Source of the DNA: Oscillospiraceae bacterium
GTDB taxonomy: Bacteria > Bacillota > Clostridia > Oscillospirales > Oscillospiraceae
Length of the DNA stretch: 17,397 nucleotides
Assembly: GCA_017620315.1 (NCBI GenBank)
Contig: JAFZQQ010000356.1
Coordinates: 1-17,397 of the forward strand
Reading direction: 5' to 3'
The position numbers and the translations under genes were made by a program. Position 1 is the first letter of the stretch, and every line of letters starts with the position of its first letter. The notes beneath the pieces were generated by a model. The model was given only the letters and a program-made list of their open reading frames with translations. It did not search any database and was not told the DNA's origin. This document shows positions 6,415 through 12,746 of this stretch, piece by piece.

Positions 6415-8373
6415 ATGAAAAAAATATGCGCTTCCACATTGACACTTTGCCTTTTGCTGTCGCTGTTTTTGCCGCTTTCTGTGCGCGCAGCGGCTCCTGT
6501 TGAGTATCTGCCGGGCGTTACGGGGGAGATGACGAAAAGCAGCTTTTGGACGGACATGATGGACGAGCCGGACAAAATCATTACGGACAGGGAGGAAATT
6601 GAGCGTATTAACGCCGCAGCTCTTGCCACAAAGGGCTCAAATATGCACGATCTTAAAAATATCACCGAGAGCTTTAACGGGCCGGAACGGATCGCTTTGC
6701 TTAAAAAGAGCGTGGAAGAGGACGCAAAATACTATCTCGGCTGGACGTACAATGAGACGGGGAAAAAGCTTGAGCAAGAGGATTTTGACGTTATCATCGA
6801 AAACTGCGTCGATCCTGACGCCACGGAGGATATGAGCATTCGCTACGGCGTCGCGGTAAACCGTGCTTTGCTTGTGACGTTCCCGTATGAGGGGCAGATC
6901 CTCGACGACCCTGTGGATTACGACTTTGACTATCAGGCTCTTGTCGGCATCCGTATGAACGAGCCCGTTGTTATTTTTACGACATCGGCTGACGGTGCGT
7001 TCTACCATGTATATACAAGCTGCTGCTCGGGATGGGTGAGCGCAGAGGACGTCGCAGTATGCGCTGACAAAGAGGAATGGCTTTCCGCCTGGGATTTTCC
7101 CGCGGATAAGCGGCTTGTTTTCTACGGGGACAAGATGTATACCGACTACTCCAAAACCGCACCGGAAACATCAAACCGCCTTATAACGATGGCGACGGTG
7201 CTTGAACGCATGGACGAGCTGGAGCCGGACGAGTTGGTCATCAACCGGCTTCCGCTTCACAATTACGCAGTGTACCTTCCTGTGAGGAACGAGGACGGCA
7301 GTTACGCCAAAACACCGGCGCTTATCAACGCAAAGGAGTCAGTCAGCGAGGATTACCTGCCGCTCACGGGAAGAAATCTTGCCAAAGTCGCACTTGTTTC
7401 TGTCGGCGACGCCTATGGCTGGGGCGCAAGCCTTTACAATGAAGACTGTACAAGCCTAAACCGTTCCATATTCTGCTGTTTTGGGCTTGATTTGCCCCGC
7501 AACGGAAACTGGCAGTGGGGACTTGCAATGCCAAAGATTGATACGACTTATATGTCAACAGAGGAGAAGCTTGCGCTTCTTGACAATCTTCCACTCGGCA
7601 CGATACTCAACTTTCCGGGACATCAGATGATGTATCTGGGCAAAACCGAGGGAGAATACTATGTCGTAAGCACGGTCAGCAGTATCGTGAGCCCCAATTC
7701 AGGCAAGCGCCAGCGTACGCGCGTTACTCAGATCAATCAGTTGAATATCAAACGCGCCAACGGAAAGACATGGATACAGGCGACAAACCGTATCTATATC
7801 CCTTGGATCTATTTGGAGGAGAGTGAAAACGACGGTATGCCGGCTCAGCCCTGGTATCATGCCGGAACGGCCTTCTGCATCGAGAAAGGCTTGATCGATA
7901 CCTGCGAGGGAGGGTATTTCCACCCAGGGGAAACGGCGCTTCGTTCTACTGCGGTCGAGGCGTTGTGGCGTGTTGCGGGAAAACCGGAACCCAGTGAGGA
8001 TGTTGTTGGCTTCTCCGATGTTGAGAGTGGCGCATCGTACGAAAAAGCGTCGCTTTGGGCTATCGAAACGGGCATTGTCAACGGTATAGACAGAGAGCTT
8101 ATGCCGAATGACGAGCTTACACGTGAGCAGCTTGCCGTAATACTGTACAGGTTCTTTGGCGGTGAGAGCACGGAAAGTGAAGAGCTTGCTGAATTTGAGG
8201 ACGCAGCCGACGTCGGCAAATGGGCGCGGGAGGCAATGGAATGGGCGGTATGCAGCGGTCTTATGACCGGCAGAGACGGCCGAAGGATAGAACCCAAGAG
8301 CGGAATCACGCGCGCAGAGCTTGCGGTCGTCCTTCAACGCGCCTGTGAACTGACTGCGGACAAGCCGGAATGA
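6415..8373 (+). CDS. Exported NlpC/P60-type cell-wall peptidase with SH3-like domains and SLH surface-anchoring repeats
   Basis: The protein has 652 residues from ATG 6415, chosen because GGAGGG lies 11 bases upstream and a signal peptide (about 1-25, ending VRAAA) begins there; an upstream in-frame ATG at 6364 has neither. Residues 100-330 resemble the N-terminal stabilising and SH3-like domains of YkfC-type NlpC/P60 enzymes. The papain-like domain follows (about 310-440): NEDCTSLNRSIFCCFGLDLP matches the catalytic DCSGF-type motif with Cys345, and GHQMMYLG provides His403. Residues 479-652 contain three SLH repeats, for example ASLWAIETGIVNG and AMEWAVCSGLMTG, which bind pyruvylated secondary wall polymer. 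The expected activity is cleavage of stem-peptide bonds in peptidoglycan, at the cell surface. Usual DCSG is DCTS here, a conservative change. It may be co-transcribed with the lipoprotein gene. Confidence 0.88.
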   Translation: MKKICASTLTLCLLLSLFLPLSVRAAAPVEYLPGVTGEMTKSSFWTDMMDEPDKIITDREEIERINAAALATKGSNMHDLKNITESFNGPERIALLKKSVEEDAKYYLGWTYNETGKKLEQEDFDVIIENCVDPDATEDMSIRYGVAVNRALLVTFPYEGQILDDPVDYDFDYQALVGIRMNEPVVIFTTSADGAFYHVYTSCCSGWVSAEDVAVCADKEEWLSAWDFPADKRLVFYGDKMYTDYSKTAPETSNRLITMATVLERMDELEPDELVINRLPLHNYAVYLPVRNEDGSYAKTPALINAKESVSEDYLPLTGRNLAKVALVSVGDAYGWGASLYNEDCTSLNRSIFCCFGLDLPRNGNWQWGLAMPKIDTTYMSTEEKLALLDNLPLGTILNFPGHQMMYLGKTEGEYYVVSTVSSIVSPNSGKRQRTRVTQINQLNIKRANGKTWIQATNRIYIPWIYLEESENDGMPAQPWYHAGTAFCIEKGLIDTCEGGYFHPGETALRSTAVEALWRVAGKPEPSEDVVGFSDVESGASYEKASLWAIETGIVNGIDRELMPNDELTREQLAVILYRFFGGESTESEELAEFEDAADVGKWAREAMEWAVCSGLMTGRDGRRIEPKSGITRAELAVVLQRACELTADKPE

Positions 8374-8410
8374 AGCCTTTCACAAATCGGACTTGTTTTT
8401 CATTCTGCTA

Positions 8411-8439
8411 TTGCGTATGCGCAACTGTTCGGATATAAT
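8411..8439 (+). promoter_or_regulatory. Promoter of the desulfoferrodoxin gene
   Basis: TTGCGT (8411-8416), a 17-base spacer and TATAAT (8434-8439), with a start near 8446. The -35 sits in the palindrome TTGCGTATGCGCAA (8411-8424). The -10 begins a second inverted repeat at 8434-8456. Confidence 0.65.
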
Positions 8440-8456
8440 ATAAAAGCTATATTATA
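8434..8456. promoter_or_regulatory. Candidate operator: AT-rich inverted repeat over the -10 and start of the desulfoferrodoxin gene
   Basis: TATAATATA (8434-8442) and TATATTATA (8448-8456) are perfect reverse complements separated by 5 bases. They cover the -10 element and the likely start site. Clostridial superoxide reductase genes are often under PerR, whose sites are AT-rich inverted repeats, but the spacing here does not match the 7-1-7 PerR box, so the regulator is left open. Confidence 0.45.
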
Positions 8457-8473
8457 AAAAGGAGGATTAAGAC

Positions 8474-8848
8474 ATGGAACAAAAGTTTTTTATCTGTGAG
8501 CATTGCGGCAATATGGTGGCTGCGGTCAAGGTAAAGGGCTGCCCCATCACTTGCTGCGGAGAACCGATGAAAGAGCTTGTCCCCGGAACGAGCGACGGTG
8601 CGCATGAAAAACATGTCCCTGTCTATACGGTAGAGGGAAACAAGGTCACGGTTACCGTGGGAACCGTTGAGCATCCTATGGCTGACGCACATTACATAGA
8701 GTGGATATCCATACAGACGAAGCAGGGCAATCAGCGCAAGGCGCTAAAGCCCGGCGACGCGCCGAAGGCTTGCTTTATGCTTTGCGAGGGTGACGAGGTT
8801 GAGGCGGTCTATGCCTACTGCAATCTCCATTCTCTTTGGAAAGCGTGA
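8474..8848 (+). CDS. dfx: Desulfoferrodoxin (two-iron superoxide reductase)
   Basis: The 124-residue protein reduces superoxide to hydrogen peroxide without making oxygen, the usual superoxide defence of anaerobes, in the cytoplasm. The N-terminal desulforedoxin domain has Cys8, Cys11, Cys27 and Cys28 (FFICEHCG and TCCGEPM) for the Fe(SCys)4 centre, so it is the two-iron type. The catalytic neelaredoxin domain shows the Glu-Lys pair in HEKHVPV (E45, K46) and the Fe(His)4Cys ligands H47, H67, H73, C116 and H119 (the last two in CNLHSLW). Length is typical. ATG 8474 follows AAAGGAGG. It has its own promoter overlapped by two palindromes. No rubredoxin or rubrerythrin gene lies nearby, so its electron donor is encoded elsewhere. 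An RsbW-like gene follows by 62 bases with no terminator between. Confidence 0.96.
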   Translation: MEQKFFICEHCGNMVAAVKVKGCPITCCGEPMKELVPGTSDGAHEKHVPVYTVEGNKVTVTVGTVEHPMADAHYIEWISIQTKQGNQRKALKPGDAPKACFMLCEGDEVEAVYAYCNLHSLWKA

Positions 8849-8910
8849 TCTCGTAACGCGACACGGCAGATACTTGACGCATTCAACATTCTTTTGAGGG
8901 GGAACGCAGG

Positions 8911-9318
8911 ATGAACAGCCTGACGCTTGCTGCGAAGGACGACAATCTTGACAGGGTTCTTGCGTTTGTGGACGAGCAGCTTAAAAAAATGAATTGCCCC
9001 ACGAAAACGCAGGCACAGATCGATATAGCGGTGGAAGAGCTGTTCGTCAATATAGCCCATTATGCCTATGACACTGGGACAGGGAACGCTACCATACAGC
9101 TGGAGCCCGAAAACGACAACGCCCTGACGATCACCTTCATCGACAGCGGCGTTCCGTATGATCCGCTTAAAAAGCCGGATCCGGACATAACCTTGTCTGC
9201 TGAAGAACGTCAGATCGGCGGCCTGGGTATCTACATGGTTAAAAAAAGCATGGATGATATCAGCTATGAATACAGGGACGGGCAAAACGTGCTGAAAATC
9301 AAAAAGCTTATTGGCTGA
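8911..9318 (+). CDS. RsbW/SpoIIAB-like GHKL ATP-binding protein (anti-sigma factor type)
   Basis: This 135-residue single-domain protein has the GHKL ATPase motifs of the HATPase_c_2 group: the N-box VEELFVNIAHYAY (41-53, with Asn47), a G1-like FIDSGVPYDPL (76-86) and a G2-like IGGLGIYMVKKS (102-113). Size and motif order match RsbW/SpoIIAB/BtrW anti-sigma kinases, which phosphorylate a STAS-domain partner and hold a sigma factor. No STAS, PP2C or sigma gene is visible here, so the target is unknown; many Clostridia carry such orphans. ATG 8911 follows GAGGGGG. It lies 62 bases after dfx with no terminator or clear promoter between, so it is probably co-transcribed with it. A hairpin ends the unit. 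The family is firm, the pathway unknown. Confidence 0.87.
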   Translation: MNSLTLAAKDDNLDRVLAFVDEQLKKMNCPTKTQAQIDIAVEELFVNIAHYAYDTGTGNATIQLEPENDNALTITFIDSGVPYDPLKKPDPDITLSAEERQIGGLGIYMVKKSMDDISYEYRDGQNVLKIKKLIG

Positions 9319-9346
9319 CCATCCGAATTGCAATCGATTTAGCTTG

Positions 9347-9380
9347 TCAAAACCACTGGTTTGACCGGTGGTTTTGATTT
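9347..9380 (+). terminator. Terminator hairpin after the RsbW-like gene
   Basis: TCAAAACCACTGG (9347-9359) pairs with CCGGTGGTTTTGA (9365-9377) through one T-G pair, with loop TTTGA, followed by TTT. It lies 28 bases after the RsbW-like stop. The T-run is short, so some read-through into the next cassette is possible. Confidence 0.7.
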
Positions 9381-9430
9381 CACGTCCGGCGTTTGAAACG
9401 GAGGAACTCAACCGCACACAGAGGGGGAAA

Positions 9431-9466
9431 GTGGCAAAACACGGTTACAGCCACACAGAACCATGA
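9431..9466 (+). CDS. Possible 11-codon leader peptide coupled to the MFS gene
   Basis: GTG 9431 has AGAGGGGG (9420-9427) just before it and encodes MAKHGYSHTEP. Its TGA (9464-9466) overlaps the ATG of the MFS gene as ATGA. The MFS start has no ribosome binding site of its own, so translation could reach it by coupling from this frame. This rests on position only; composition cannot be judged in 11 codons. Confidence 0.35.
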   Translation: MAKHGYSHTEP

Positions 9467-10515
9467 TGAACAATACGGCAAAAAAGAAAACCCGCGGCGG
9501 GGCGGCGCTTTTGGCGCTGGATTCGATTGCTCATCTGTCTGTGGACGCATTGTGCGCCGCGACGGTGCTCGGCGGCAGTATTGATCCGGAGAGCCTTGCC
9601 CAAATGACCATATTATACAATACGCTCGCGTTTTCGACACAATGCCTTGTCGGGCTTGCGGCTGACAGGCTCCGACGCCATGCCGTATCGGCAAGCGTGT
9701 CGATGCTGCTTGTCGTTATGGGCTTCGCGCTGCCCCTGCCGCCTTTGCTGCGCGTATGCTGCGTCGGGATCGGGAACAGTGTGTTCCACGTCTCCGGCGG
9801 CGCAATGACGCTTGAGCGCAGCGGCGGACGGGCCGACGCGCTGGGCGTGTTCGTCGCGCCGGGAGCGGTCGGTCTTGCGCTCGGCACACTTTGGCCAAAG
9901 CTGGGCGTTCTGTATGCGATACTTTTGGCGCTTTGCAGCCTTGCAGTGATCCCGCTGGAAAGACGCGCGCCACCGTCCTCCACCGTTAAAGTGTGGACGG
10001 TAAGCGGAAATGGGACGACGGTTCTGCTGCTGACGCTTGCGGTGGCTGTACGCGCGGTGGGAGGCTCCGCCGTTAGTTTCCCATGGAAAAGCGGTGCCGC
10101 GCTTTCACTGCTGACCGTGCTGTTTGTATTTGCGGGCAAGGCCGCGGGCGGCTTTGTTTGCGACAGGCTCGGCGCAAGGCGTACGGCGCTGCTTTCAATC
10201 ATACCGGCAGCGATGCTGATCGCATTTTGTTCAGCCTGGGCTGCGCCGTCTCTTGTGGGACAGTTTGCATTGAATCTCACTATGCCGGTCACGCTCTGGC
10301 TGATGTACCGCGCTATGCCGGACTCGCCGGGCTTTGCTTTTGGGCTTGCGGCATCGGCGCTGTGGCCGGGAACGATAGCAGGACAGTTGATGACGCTGAC
10401 AGGCAATGCTCAGCGAGGCTGCATCCTGGTCAGTTTTCTGTTTGGCCTTTTGGCGATCCTGTTCGTCGAAAAATACTTGTCAAGGAGTGGGGGAGAACGC
10501 CATGAAGCATGCTGA
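9463..10515 (+). CDS. MFS-type transporter, short (350 residues)
   Basis: A hydrophobic protein with about 10 to 12 membrane segments. Two MFS loop motifs are recognisable at matching places in the two halves: GLAADRLRRH (64-73) and GKAAGGFVCDRLGARR (225-240). GNSVFHVSGGAMTLE (104-118) followed by ALGVFVAPGAVGLALG (126-141) resembles the first-half core of a fosmidomycin-resistance-like MFS subgroup. At 350 residues it is shorter than the usual 380-450. Substrate and direction are unknown. No Shine-Dalgarno precedes ATG 9463 or the alternative ATG 9466; a leader frame with a good one ends in the start codon. The C-terminus overlaps the next gene by 14 bases. It is the first clear gene of a four-gene overlapping membrane-protein cassette. 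Confidence 0.83.
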   Translation: MMNNTAKKKTRGGAALLALDSIAHLSVDALCAATVLGGSIDPESLAQMTILYNTLAFSTQCLVGLAADRLRRHAVSASVSMLLVVMGFALPLPPLLRVCCVGIGNSVFHVSGGAMTLERSGGRADALGVFVAPGAVGLALGTLWPKLGVLYAILLALCSLAVIPLERRAPPSSTVKVWTVSGNGTTVLLLTLAVAVRAVGGSAVSFPWKSGAALSLLTVLFVFAGKAAGGFVCDRLGARRTALLSIIPAAMLIAFCSAWAAPSLVGQFALNLTMPVTLWLMYRAMPDSPGFAFGLAASALWPGTIAGQLMTLTGNAQRGCILVSFLFGLLAILFVEKYLSRSGGERHEAC

Positions 10516-10774
10516 ACGCGTCTCTGCACTGCTTGCGGCATGCAGTCTCTGCATGATTCCCGCCTCAGCGGATGTGCTCGGTACCCCAACGCTTGTTGTT
10601 ATAGTTGCGATCCCTTTGCTGATGCTTGCGCTGGCCATACTGGCACTGTCATTATTGATCCGTGCCGTCAAAAGGCTCCGAAATAAAAAGCACGCGGATG
10701 CTGACAGGATCGAAGCTCAAAACGAAACCATGGAAGAAAGTGAGGAAAAAAGCCATGAAAAAGACGCGCATTAG
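10502..10774 (+). CDS. Small exported single-pass membrane protein, first of a pair
   Basis: A 90-residue protein from ATG 10502, with GGAGTGGGGGAG upstream inside the MFS gene. A signal-peptide-like segment (1-23) ends PASADV. A short spacer (LGTP) leads to one long membrane helix (about 29-54), a basic stop-transfer stretch (RAVKRLRNKKH) and a polar, acidic 27-residue tail predicted inside the cell. It overlaps the MFS gene by 14 bases and the next gene by 20 bases, so the three are almost certainly translated from one mRNA. Its layout (signal, AD[VI]-x-x-TP, helix, basic end) is shared by the next protein. I recognise no family; a transporter accessory subunit is a guess from position. Confidence 0.72.
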   Translation: MKHAERVSALLAACSLCMIPASADVLGTPTLVVIVAIPLLMLALAILALSLLIRAVKRLRNKKHADADRIEAQNETMEESEEKSHEKDAH

Positions 10775-10943
10775 TGTGCTGATGCTCCTGATTGCGGCAA
10801 TTATGAGTGTCCCGGCATTTGCCGACATCATCAGCACTCCCGATCCGGTGAGAAATCCGGGTTCTCCTGTGCTGGTAATCGCCGTCGTCCTTGTCGCTGC
10901 GGCGATAATAATATTTGTATTGCGCCGTAATAAGAAAAAATGA
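10755..10943 (+). CDS. Small exported single-pass membrane protein, second of a pair
   Basis: A 62-residue protein from ATG 10755, 9 bases after GAGG. It has a canonical signal peptide (MKKTRIS start, cut probably after VPAFA at about residue 22), then a 16-residue outer segment (DIISTPDPVRNPGSPV) rich in Pro, then one helix (about 39-56) and a basic end, LRRNKKK. It resembles the preceding gene product in order of elements and in the ADIIST / ADVLGT junction, but lacks the acidic tail. It overlaps the previous gene by 20 bases and the next one by 4 (ATGA). No known family recognised; too small for a domain call by eye. Confidence 0.7.
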   Translation: MKKTRISVLMLLIAAIMSVPAFADIISTPDPVRNPGSPVLVIAVVLVAAAIIIFVLRRNKKK

Positions 10944-11257
10944 GCTTTCTGATCCCCTGCGCGCTGACGGTGCTGCTGGAAACGCCGGTTTTCTATCTTG
11001 CGGGGTATCGCAGCCGCGACGAGTTCATTGTGGTGGTCTGCGCGAACGTTGTTACCAATCTGCTGCTGAATCTCACTGCGACATATCTTCTGCCGGGCCG
11101 TCTCGCTGCGGCGTATTCCCTTGAGCTTGTTGTCGTTGCGGTGGAGTATACAGTCTATGCCCTCGCGTTCGGACGGTCGAAGCGGCTTTTTCTGCTGACA
11201 CTGGCGGCTAATTGTCTGTCCTGCTGCTTCGGCATGCTTTTGCATGTCGGAAAATAG
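10940..11257 (+). CDS. Small four-helix membrane protein of unknown function
   Basis: A 105-residue hydrophobic protein with four likely helices (about 2-20, 29-51, 57-76 and 83-101). Short loops carry charges (GYRSRDEF, FGRSKR), and Glu14 and Glu61 lie within the membrane segments. ATG 10940 overlaps the preceding stop as ATGA, so it is probably translated by re-initiation; there is no strong ribosome binding site in the A-rich stretch before it. It resembles small conserved membrane proteins of unknown function in Clostridia, but I cannot name a family. It closes the cassette; a large hairpin begins 5 bases after its stop. Confidence 0.68.
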   Translation: MSFLIPCALTVLLETPVFYLAGYRSRDEFIVVVCANVVTNLLLNLTATYLLPGRLAAAYSLELVVVAVEYTVYALAFGRSKRLFLLTLAANCLSCCFGMLLHVGK

Positions 11258-11261
11258 CTGA

Positions 11262-11306
11262 TATATGATAAGAGGCAGCGCGTGACGCGCCGCCTCTTAT
11301 CATATA
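11262..11306. terminator. Large perfect hairpin closing the membrane-protein cassette
   Basis: TATATGATAAGAGGC (11262-11276) and GCCTCTTATCATATA (11292-11306) pair without fault. An inner GCGCG/CGCGC stem and a TGA loop follow after one A-C mismatch. It starts 5 bases after the last cassette stop. There is no T-run on either strand beyond it, so it may act as an RNA 3'-end stabiliser or an imperfect terminator. Confidence 0.6.
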
Positions 11307-11400
11307 AAAGGGAAAATAAGGGAAAAACCGGTTGGGGTATAGAGAGGATCAGCGAAAGTGCTGAAATGCACAAACAAGTCATATTCGCTGCAATAGATAT

Positions 11401-11434
11401 AAGAAAAGCTCCGAAACCATAACGATTTCGGAGC
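11401..11434 (-). terminator. Terminator of tRNA-Gln
   Basis: On the minus strand GCTCCGAAA (11434-11426) pairs with TTTCGGAGC (11416-11408), followed by TTTTCTT. It lies 7 bases beyond the tRNA 3' end. Confidence 0.85.
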
Positions 11435-11441
11435 AATCCTA

Positions 11442-11515
11442 TGGCAGCGGGTGAAGGATTCGAACCCTCACAAACGGAGTCAGAGTCCGGTGTGCTACCA
11501 TTACACAAACCCGCT
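11442..11515 (-). tRNA. tRNA-Gln, anticodon CUG
   Basis: A 74-base cloverleaf on the minus strand. The acceptor stem is AGCGGGT/ACCCGCT, with G as discriminator base and an encoded CCA. The D-arm contains AATGGTA. The anticodon arm is CCGGA-CTCTGAC-TCCGT, so the anticodon CUG reads CAG. The T-arm is GAGGG-TTCGAAT-CCTTC. The outermost anticodon-stem pair (27-43) is a C-U mismatch and the T-stem has one G-U pair; the rest is regular. It has its own promoter and terminator and so is a single-gene unit. Confidence 0.93.
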
Positions 11516-11539
11516 ATATGTTCTTTGGAGAACATTTAT

Positions 11540-11567
11540 ATTATACAGATATTTGTGGAATTGTCAA
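11540..11567 (-). promoter_or_regulatory. Promoter of tRNA-Gln
   Basis: On the minus strand a consensus TTGACA (11567-11562), a 16-base spacer and a consensus TATAAT (11545-11540). The start would be about 18 bases before the mature 5' end, as expected for a stable RNA gene. Confidence 0.82.
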
Positions 11568-11690
11568 TAGTTTTTTTCTCTTTTTGAATTTTGTTTTTTG
11601 ACATGGAATAATCCATTTGCAGAGGAATCGCAGAACCACTCTGCAGAGCAGTTTATTATATCGACAAATTGGTTCGAGCGACTATCCGGA

Positions 11691-12569
11691 TCACCTTGAC
11701 CTTACCGAATCGTCGCTGAGGAAGAACAGAGCAAGTGATCCGGGACCGATATGTGAGCCTGTGACCGGCTCATATTCGACAAGAAGGACGTCCTTAGGGG
11801 GGTTCTTTTGATACAAATGCTGAATGAGTAGATCAGCGTCGCTGCGGCAATCACAGTGCGCTACGCCTACGGTCTGCGTTTCCGGGGAGCGAACCTCCTT
11901 ATCATAACGGACTGCCAGATCCTCGATGACCTGACGGCGGCCGCGAACCTTACCGGCAAGTACGATTTGTCCAAGCTCATTGCCCTTCAGCACGGGCTTT
12001 ATGCTGAGCATTGTCCCGACAACTGTCGCAACGCCGGAAAGACGGCCGGTTGCGCGTAGATATTTTAAATCGTCAACGGTGAATATCTGGCACATCCTGG
12101 CGCGTTCCCTTAAAACGAACTCTGCGACCTCTTCTATACTCTTTCCCTCCTCGCGAAGTTCACAGGCGCGAAGCACAAGCAGTCCCTCGCCGAGAGACGC
12201 GCTGAGAGTGTCGATACATATAAGCTTTCGCTCGGGATATGCCTCGCGCAGCTCCCGGGCTGCGATCTCGGAGGAATTGTAAGAGCCGCTTATGCCGGAC
12301 GACATGCTGATATGCAGAACGTCCTGACCTGAGCGGAGAAGCGACTCAAAGTATTCACTATATGTCTGCGGAGGGATCTGAGAGGTCTCAACCTTCACTC
12401 CGGAACGCATGGCGGAAAAGAAACCGGCAGCGTCAAAGTCCTCTGCGTCGAGATCTGTGTGCTCAGAACCGTTTATGCGGAACGAAAAGGGGATCACAGT
12501 GAGCGAATAGCGACTAAGATAAGAACTGGGAAGGTTCGCCGAGGTATCGGTAACAATTGCAAAGGACAT
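11691..12569 (-). CDS. DegV family fatty-acid-binding protein
   Basis: The 292-residue protein has the DegV pattern: FAIVTDTSANLP (3-14), the TSQIPPQTY motif (62-70) and the SMSSGISGSYNSS ligand-pocket motif (88-100). The C-terminal domain contains LKYLRATGRLSG and KPVLKGNELG. DegV/FakB proteins bind a fatty acid and, in FakA/FakB systems, present it for phosphorylation so that it can enter phospholipid synthesis. No fakA is visible in the window. ATG 12569 is chosen because GGAGG lies 9 bases upstream on the minus strand; an in-frame extension to 12701 would run through the promoter. It has its own promoter, divergent from pncB. No convincing terminator is seen before the tRNA promoter. Confidence 0.93.
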   Translation of the reverse strand: MSFAIVTDTSANLPSSYLSRYSLTVIPFSFRINGSEHTDLDAEDFDAAGFFSAMRSGVKVETSQIPPQTYSEYFESLLRSGQDVLHISMSSGISGSYNSSEIAARELREAYPERKLICIDTLSASLGEGLLVLRACELREEGKSIEEVAEFVLRERARMCQIFTVDDLKYLRATGRLSGVATVVGTMLSIKPVLKGNELGQIVLAGKVRGRRQVIEDLAVRYDKEVRSPETQTVGVAHCDCRSDADLLIQHLYQKNPPKDVLLVEYEPVTGSHIGPGSLALFFLSDDSVRSR

Positions 12570-12615
12570 AAGGGTCGGCCTCCAGATTTTAAATGAACTT
12601 AAATTTCTACCGTAG

Positions 12616-12644
12616 ATAATATTGTATATTGTATCGGAAGTCAA
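12616..12644 (-). promoter_or_regulatory. Promoter of the degV gene
   Basis: On the minus strand TTGACT (12644-12639), a 17-base spacer and TATTAT (12621-12616). The start near 12609 gives a leader of about 40 bases. Confidence 0.72.
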
Positions 12645-12717
12645 GCGCAAAAAGGGCAAGGCAGCTCCGCGAGATAAGTGCGTCTGTACATCCTCGTGCA
12701 CCGAGGGGCGAAAAAGC

Positions 12718-12746
12718 TTGCTTTATATCGTTAATACGGTTATAAT
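12718..12746 (+). promoter_or_regulatory. Promoter of pncB
   Basis: TTGCTT (12718-12723), a 17-base spacer and a consensus TATAAT (12741-12746). The start near 12753 lies about 47 bases before ATG 12800. Confidence 0.68.

Noticed and set aside
8374..8400. Terminator after the SLH peptidase gene (ACAAATCGGACTTGTTTTT)
   Set aside because: Only about four bases pair before the T-run, too weak to annotate.
9531..10406. Minus-strand open frame (291 codons) opposite the MFS gene
   Set aside because: Its Ser/Pro/Thr/Ala-rich composition is what a GC-rich hydrophobic gene gives when read backwards; the MFS loop motifs support the + strand.
9463..11257. Toxin-antitoxin or phage-holin reading of the small membrane genes
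   Set aside because: Overlap with an MFS gene, signal peptides and no lysin or antitoxin-like partner argue against both.
11155..11535. Minus-strand open frame (126 codons) running through the tRNA
   Set aside because: It includes the tRNA-Gln gene and its terminator translated as protein, so it is spurious.
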